64,000 bases of DNA from Gammaproteobacteria bacterium (lineage in GTDB: Bacteria; Pseudomonadota; Gammaproteobacteria; 21-64-14). Numbering within the stretch: position 1 is the first letter of the stretch; each line of letters opens with the position of its first letter. The notes below the pieces were generated by a model, which saw only the letters and a program-made list of their open reading frames with translations, ran no database searches and had not been told where the DNA came from. The position numbers and the translations under genes were made by a program. Positions 59,383 through 64,000 of this stretch are shown piece by piece. The stretch is from assembly GCA_027013145.1 (NCBI GenBank), contig JALUXX010000005.1:1-64000 (forward strand), written 5' to 3'.

Positions 59383-60540
59383 TCAGTCGGCGGCGTTCAG
59401 GGCCGCCTGCAAGGCGTCGAGAAAGGCGTCGTTTTCCTCCGCCGTCCCCACGGTCACCCGCAGGCAGTCGGCGAGGGCGCCGCCGGCGCCGCTCAGGTTG
59501 CGGATGAGGATACCGGCACGCGCAAGTTCGCCGTGAATGCGATCGGCGTGCCCGGCCGGGACGCGGAAGAGCAGGAAATTCGCGCGGCTGGGGTAGACCT
59601 CGACGCCCGGCAGCGCGGCCAGGCGCGCGTGCAGCGCGGTCCGGTCGGCGCGGATGCGGGCCGTCTGTGCGCGCAGCAGCGCCCAATGCTCCAGCGCGAA
59701 CACCGCGCTCGCCTGGGTCAGCACGTTGACGTTGTAGGGAAGACGCGTCTTGTCGATCTCCTCCAGCCACGCGCGGGGCCCGGCGAGCACACCCAGGCGC
59801 AGGCCGGCGAGGCCCATCTTGGAGACCGTCCGCAGCACGAGCAGGTTGTCGAAGCGCCCGAGCCAGTCGAGGCAGCTCGACTCGGCCGCCTCCCCCTCCG
59901 CCTGCGTGAAGGCGGCATAGGCCTCGTCGATGACGACCAGTCCGGGCGCGCGCCGGATGAGCGCCTCGAGGTCGCCGCGATCGAACAGGTTGCCGGTGGG
60001 ATTGTTCGGATACGACAGGAACACGACCGCGGGACGGTGGCGGTCGATGGCCGCCTCCATCGCCGCGCGATCGAGCGCGAACCGCGCCCCGAGCGGAACG
60101 CCCGCGTAGTCGAGCCCGGCGATGCGCGCGATCAGCCGGTACATCACGAAGGTCGGCTCCGGGGCGAGCACGGTACGGCCGGGTCCCGCCACCGCCAGGG
60201 CGATCATCTGGATCAACTCGTCGGAACCGTTGCCGAGCAGCAGGGCGGCCCCGGTCGGCACGCCGAGCGCAGCGCGCAGCCGCTCCTTGAGTTCGCGGGC
60301 GTGGGGATCGGGGTAGCGGTTGAGGCTCACGCGCCGCAGCGCCTCGAGCCAGGCGTCGACCAGATCGTCCGGCCACGGGTAGGGATTCTCCATGGCGTCG
60401 AGCTTGACCCGCGCGGGGGTCTCCGGGACCGAGTAGGCGCGCAGCTCGCGCACGGCCGGCCGGATCCAGCGGGCGACGCGGTCCCCGGTCGCCGTCCCGG
60501 CGCCGACCACCGCCGCCGGTCGTTTCGTCGAGTCGCTCAT
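59383..60540 (-). CDS. hisC: HisC, histidinol-phosphate aminotransferase
   Basis: 385 aa, class II PLP aminotransferase. It has KLDAMENPYPWPDDLVDAW, LLGNGSDELIQMIALA, SYPNNPTGNLFDR, VVIDEAYAAF and the PLP lysine in LRTVSKMGLAGLRLG. It transaminates imidazole-acetol phosphate in histidine synthesis. It follows hisD by 9 bases in a hisG-hisD-hisC operon. Confidence 0.96.
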   Translation of the reverse strand: MSDSTKRPAAVVGAGTATGDRVARWIRPAVRELRAYSVPETPARVKLDAMENPYPWPDDLVDAWLEALRRVSLNRYPDPHARELKERLRAALGVPTGAALLLGNGSDELIQMIALAVAGPGRTVLAPEPTFVMYRLIARIAGLDYAGVPLGARFALDRAAMEAAIDRHRPAVVFLSYPNNPTGNLFDRGDLEALIRRAPGLVVIDEAYAAFTQAEGEAAESSCLDWLGRFDNLLVLRTVSKMGLAGLRLGVLAGPRAWLEEIDKTRLPYNVNVLTQASAVFALEHWALLRAQTARIRADRTALHARLAALPGVEVYPSRANFLLFRVPAGHADRIHGELARAGILIRNLSGAGGALADCLRVTVGTAEENDAFLDALQAALNAAD

Positions 60541-60549
60541 GGGAGGAGG

Positions 60550-61851
60550 TTACTTCCCGCCGCGGTACTCGGCCGAACGGGCATGCGCCGTCAGACCCTC
60601 GCCGCGCGCCAGGGTCGCCGCCGTACGCCCGAGCGTCGCGGCGCCCTGCGCCGAGCACCCGATCAGGCTGGAACGCTTCTGGAAGTCGTAGACGCCCAGT
60701 GGCGAGGAGAAACGCGCGGTGCGCGCCGTCGGCAGGACGTGGTTGGGCCCGGCGCAGTAGTCGCCGAGCGCCTCGGCGGTGTGGCGTCCGAGGAAGATCG
60801 CGCCGGCGTGGCGGATCCGCGCCGCCAGCGGCTCCGGGTCCTCGACCGAGAGTTCGAGGTGCTCGGGGGCGATAAAATTGGCCACCTCCACCGCCTCGGC
60901 GAGATCGCGCACCCGGATCAGCGCGCCGCGCCGCTCCAGCGCGCGGCCGATGATCGCGGCGCGCTCCATCTGCGGTAGCAGCCGCCCCATCGCCGCCTCC
61001 ACCGCGTCGCGGAACCCCGGATCCGGTGTCGCCAGGATCGCCTGCGCGTCCTCGTCGTGCTCGGCCTGCGAGAACAGGTCCATCGCGATCCATTCGGGGT
61101 CGGTGCCCCCGTCGCAGACGACCAGAATCTCGGAGGGCCCGGCGATCATGTCGATGCCCACGGCCCCGAAGACCAGCGCCTTGGCGGTGGCCACGTAGCG
61201 GTTTCCGGGTCCGACGATCTTGTCGACCCGCGGCACCGTCGCGGTACCGTAGGCCAGGGCCGCCACCGCCTGCGCGCCGCCGATGGTGAACACGCGATCG
61301 ACGCCGGCGACGGCCGCGGCGGCGAGCACCAGCGGGTCGAGCGCGCCCTCCGGCGCCGGGACGACCATGACGATCTCGGGCACGCCCGCCACGCGCGCCG
61401 GCACCGCGTTCATCAGCACGGACGACGGATACGCGGCCTTGCCGCCCGGCACGTAGATCCCGACCCGGTCCAGCGGCATGACCTGCTGGCCGAGCACGGT
61501 GCCGTCGCGCTCGGTGTAGCTCCATGAGGACAGGCGCTGATGTTCGGCGTAGGCCGTCAGTCTGCGCACCGCGGTCTCGAGGGCCTCGCGCTGCGCGGCG
61601 GGGAGCGCGTCGCGGGCCGCCGCGAGCCGTTCGGCGGGCAGCTCGAGCTCCGCCGCCGCGGCCACGTCGCGCCGGTCGAAGCGGCGCGTGTATTCGAGGA
61701 GTGCGGCGTCGCCGCGGCGGCGCACGTCGGCGAGGATCGTCCGCACCGTGCGCTCGACCTCCTCCCCCGCACCGGACTCCCAGGCGAGCAGGGCCTCGAG
61801 CGCACCCCAGAAGTCGGGGTCCGCGGTATCGAGCCGCCGCACGCCGCTCAC
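60550..61851 (-). CDS. hisD: HisD, histidinol dehydrogenase
   Basis: 433 aa with a GTG start overlapping the hisG stop (GTGA). Motifs: [60 protein letters not shown] and FIAPEHLEL. The zinc-coordinating Gln/His are in the SQAEHDE segment. It performs the last two oxidations to histidine. The track ORF start lies far upstream in hisG and is rejected. Confidence 0.96.
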   Translation of the reverse strand: MSGVRRLDTADPDFWGALEALLAWESGAGEEVERTVRTILADVRRRGDAALLEYTRRFDRRDVAAAAELELPAERLAAARDALPAAQREALETAVRRLTAYAEHQRLSSWSYTERDGTVLGQQVMPLDRVGIYVPGGKAAYPSSVLMNAVPARVAGVPEIVMVVPAPEGALDPLVLAAAAVAGVDRVFTIGGAQAVAALAYGTATVPRVDKIVGPGNRYVATAKALVFGAVGIDMIAGPSEILVVCDGGTDPEWIAMDLFSQAEHDEDAQAILATPDPGFRDAVEAAMGRLLPQMERAAIIGRALERRGALIRVRDLAEAVEVANFIAPEHLELSVEDPEPLAARIRHAGAIFLGRHTAEALGDYCAGPNHVLPTARTARFSSPLGVYDFQKRSSLIGCSAQGAATLGRTAATLARGEGLTAHARSAEYRGGK

Positions 61852-62528
61852 CCGCCGCCCCCCGCACCGGCACGCCCGCCGGATGCGGTCGCGGGCACGC
61901 CGGCGGCGTCGGCCAGCGCCGCGAGCAGGGCCTTGACGGGATCGTGCTTCATCTTCATGGCCGCCTGGTTGACGATCACCCGCGAACTGATCTCGGCGAT
62001 CAGTTCGAGCGGGACCAGGCCGTTGGCCTTGAGGGTCCCGCCGGTGTCGACGAGATCGACGATGCAGTGCGCGAGACCCACCAGGGGGGCCAGCTCCATC
62101 GAACCGTAGAGCTTGATCGTCTCGACCTGCCGGCCCTGCGCGGCGAAATGACGCCGCGCGGTGGTCACGTACTTGGTCGCCACCCGCAGTCGGGTAGGCG
62201 GAGCCGGCGTCGCGCCCGGCAGGCCCGCGACCATCATGCGGCAGCGGGCGATCCCCAGGTCGAGCGGTTCGTAGAGGCCCGCGCCGCCGTGCTCGAGCAG
62301 CACGTCCTTGCCGGCGATCCCCAGGTCGGCCGCCCCGTACTGCACGTAGGTCGGTACATCGGCGGCGCGGATGACCACCAGCCGCACGCCCGCCCGCCCG
62401 GTGGGGAGAATGAGGCGGCGGCTGCGCTCCGGGTCTTCCTCCGGCACGATGCCCGCGCGCGCGAGCAGCGGCAGCGCCTCCTGCAGGATGCGGCCCTTGG
62501 ATACGGCGATGGTCAAATCCAGGCTCAT
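61848..62528 (-). CDS. hisG: HisG, ATP phosphoribosyltransferase, short form
   Basis: 226 aa, start [20 protein letters not shown]. The PRPP-binding segment is [27 protein letters not shown]. The C-terminal regulatory domain of long HisG is absent, so the enzyme should need the HisZ regulatory subunit, which is not in this window. It catalyses the first step of histidine synthesis. It is downstream of murA. Confidence 0.95.
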   Translation of the reverse strand: MSLDLTIAVSKGRILQEALPLLARAGIVPEEDPERSRRLILPTGRAGVRLVVIRAADVPTYVQYGAADLGIAGKDVLLEHGGAGLYEPLDLGIARCRMMVAGLPGATPAPPTRLRVATKYVTTARRHFAAQGRQVETIKLYGSMELAPLVGLAHCIVDLVDTGGTLKANGLVPLELIAEISSRVIVNQAAMKMKHDPVKALLAALADAAGVPATASGGRAGAGGGG

Positions 62529-62562
62529 GGGGCGATTGTAGCACCGCGCCCGCCGCGGCCCG

Positions 62563-63864
<1,302 letters not shown>

Positions 63865-64000
63865 TCACCGCTGTCGCGCCCACTCGTCGGGCGTCAGTGT
63901 CCGCATCGACAAGGCGTGGATCTCCGAGCGCATCCGGTCACCGAGGGTCTCGTAGACCATCCGGTGGCGTTGGAGCAGGGGCTTCCCGGCGAACGCCTCC
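63865..64000 (-). CDS. ibaG: IbaG/BolA-family protein (5' part beyond window)
   Basis: Only the C-terminal ~44 codons are present: EAFAGKPLLQRHRMVYETLGDRM and SEIHALSMRTLTPDEWARQR before the TGA at 63865. The KPLLQRHRMVY segment is the BolA fold nucleic-acid/iron-sulphur partner region, and HALSMRTLTP is typical of IbaG (YrbA). It lies directly upstream of murA, as in other gammaproteobacteria. Confidence 0.88.
   Translation of the reverse strand, partial: EAFAGKPLLQRHRMVYETLGDRMRSEIHALSMRTLTPDEWARQR

Overview
The window looks like a chromosomal stretch of a high-GC gammaproteobacterium. The evidence is the gene content and order: PilR/PilA/PilBCD, CoaE-ZapD-YacG, a Nudix-ThiE fusion, SecA, LpxC, a complete mra/dcw division and cell wall cluster, class A RNase P RNA, RsmI, LpoA, YraN, DiaA, SspAB, an AlgW/DegS-type protease, HisC-HisD-short HisG, MurA and IbaG. 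From memory, much of this order matches the secA-lpxC-dcw-rsmI-lpoA-sspBA and algW-hisCDG-murA blocks of Pseudomonas aeruginosa. I cannot assign a genus; a Chromatiales-like organism would fit.

Layout. Bases 1 to about 100 look like the end of an insertion sequence abutting the last ~45 codons of pilS. Then come pilR, a REP cluster, and two tandem type IV pilin genes, each with its own sigma-54 promoter (1-3.4 kb). A membrane GT-C/TPR protein and three glycosyltransferases follow (3.4-8.4 kb). Next are pilB-pilC-pilD-coaE-zapD-yacG (8.8-14.5 kb). On the minus strand are mutT/thiE, argJ, secA and an M23 peptidase, with dciA divergent from the last. The minus-strand lpxC-ftsZ-ftsA-ftsQ-ddlB-murB-murC-murG-ftsW-murD-mraY-murF-murE-ftsI-ftsL-rsmH-mraZ cluster spans 21.1-40.1 kb and is read from a promoter carrying four GTGGG-type MraZ boxes. 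rnpB, a small unlisted ORF and rsmI follow on the minus strand; lpoA-yraN-diaA and an FAD-linked oxidase are on the plus strand (to 46.7 kb). A macro-domain gene, sspB, sspA, a 170-bp palindromic element and a Nif3-family gene lead to the accessory block.

The most interesting region is 49.4-58.0 kb: a bacterial sphingolipid (ceramide) gene set. The minus-strand operon carries an acyl-AMP ligase/ACP synthetase, a CerR-like SDR reductase, a dedicated acyl carrier protein and a serine palmitoyltransferase. Across an 857-bp intergenic region, the divergent plus-strand operon carries a GNAT-fold protein resembling bacterial ceramide synthase (bCerS/YghO-like), immediately followed by lptF and lptG, permeases of the type that extract LPS from the inner membrane. 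Together they suggest a synthesis-plus-envelope-transport module: the ligase loads a fatty acid on the ACP, Spt condenses it with serine, CerR and bCerS complete the (dihydro)ceramide, and LptFG may move lipid toward the outer membrane. The final step is inference. The module sits between nif3 and the degS/algW-hisC-hisD-hisG-murA-ibaG block, which is otherwise ordinary and runs off the right edge.

Most very long ORFs in the supplied track are antisense shadows produced by the high GC content. Several starts were moved to internal ATG/GTG codons where family lengths, overlaps or Shine-Dalgarno sequences supported it.
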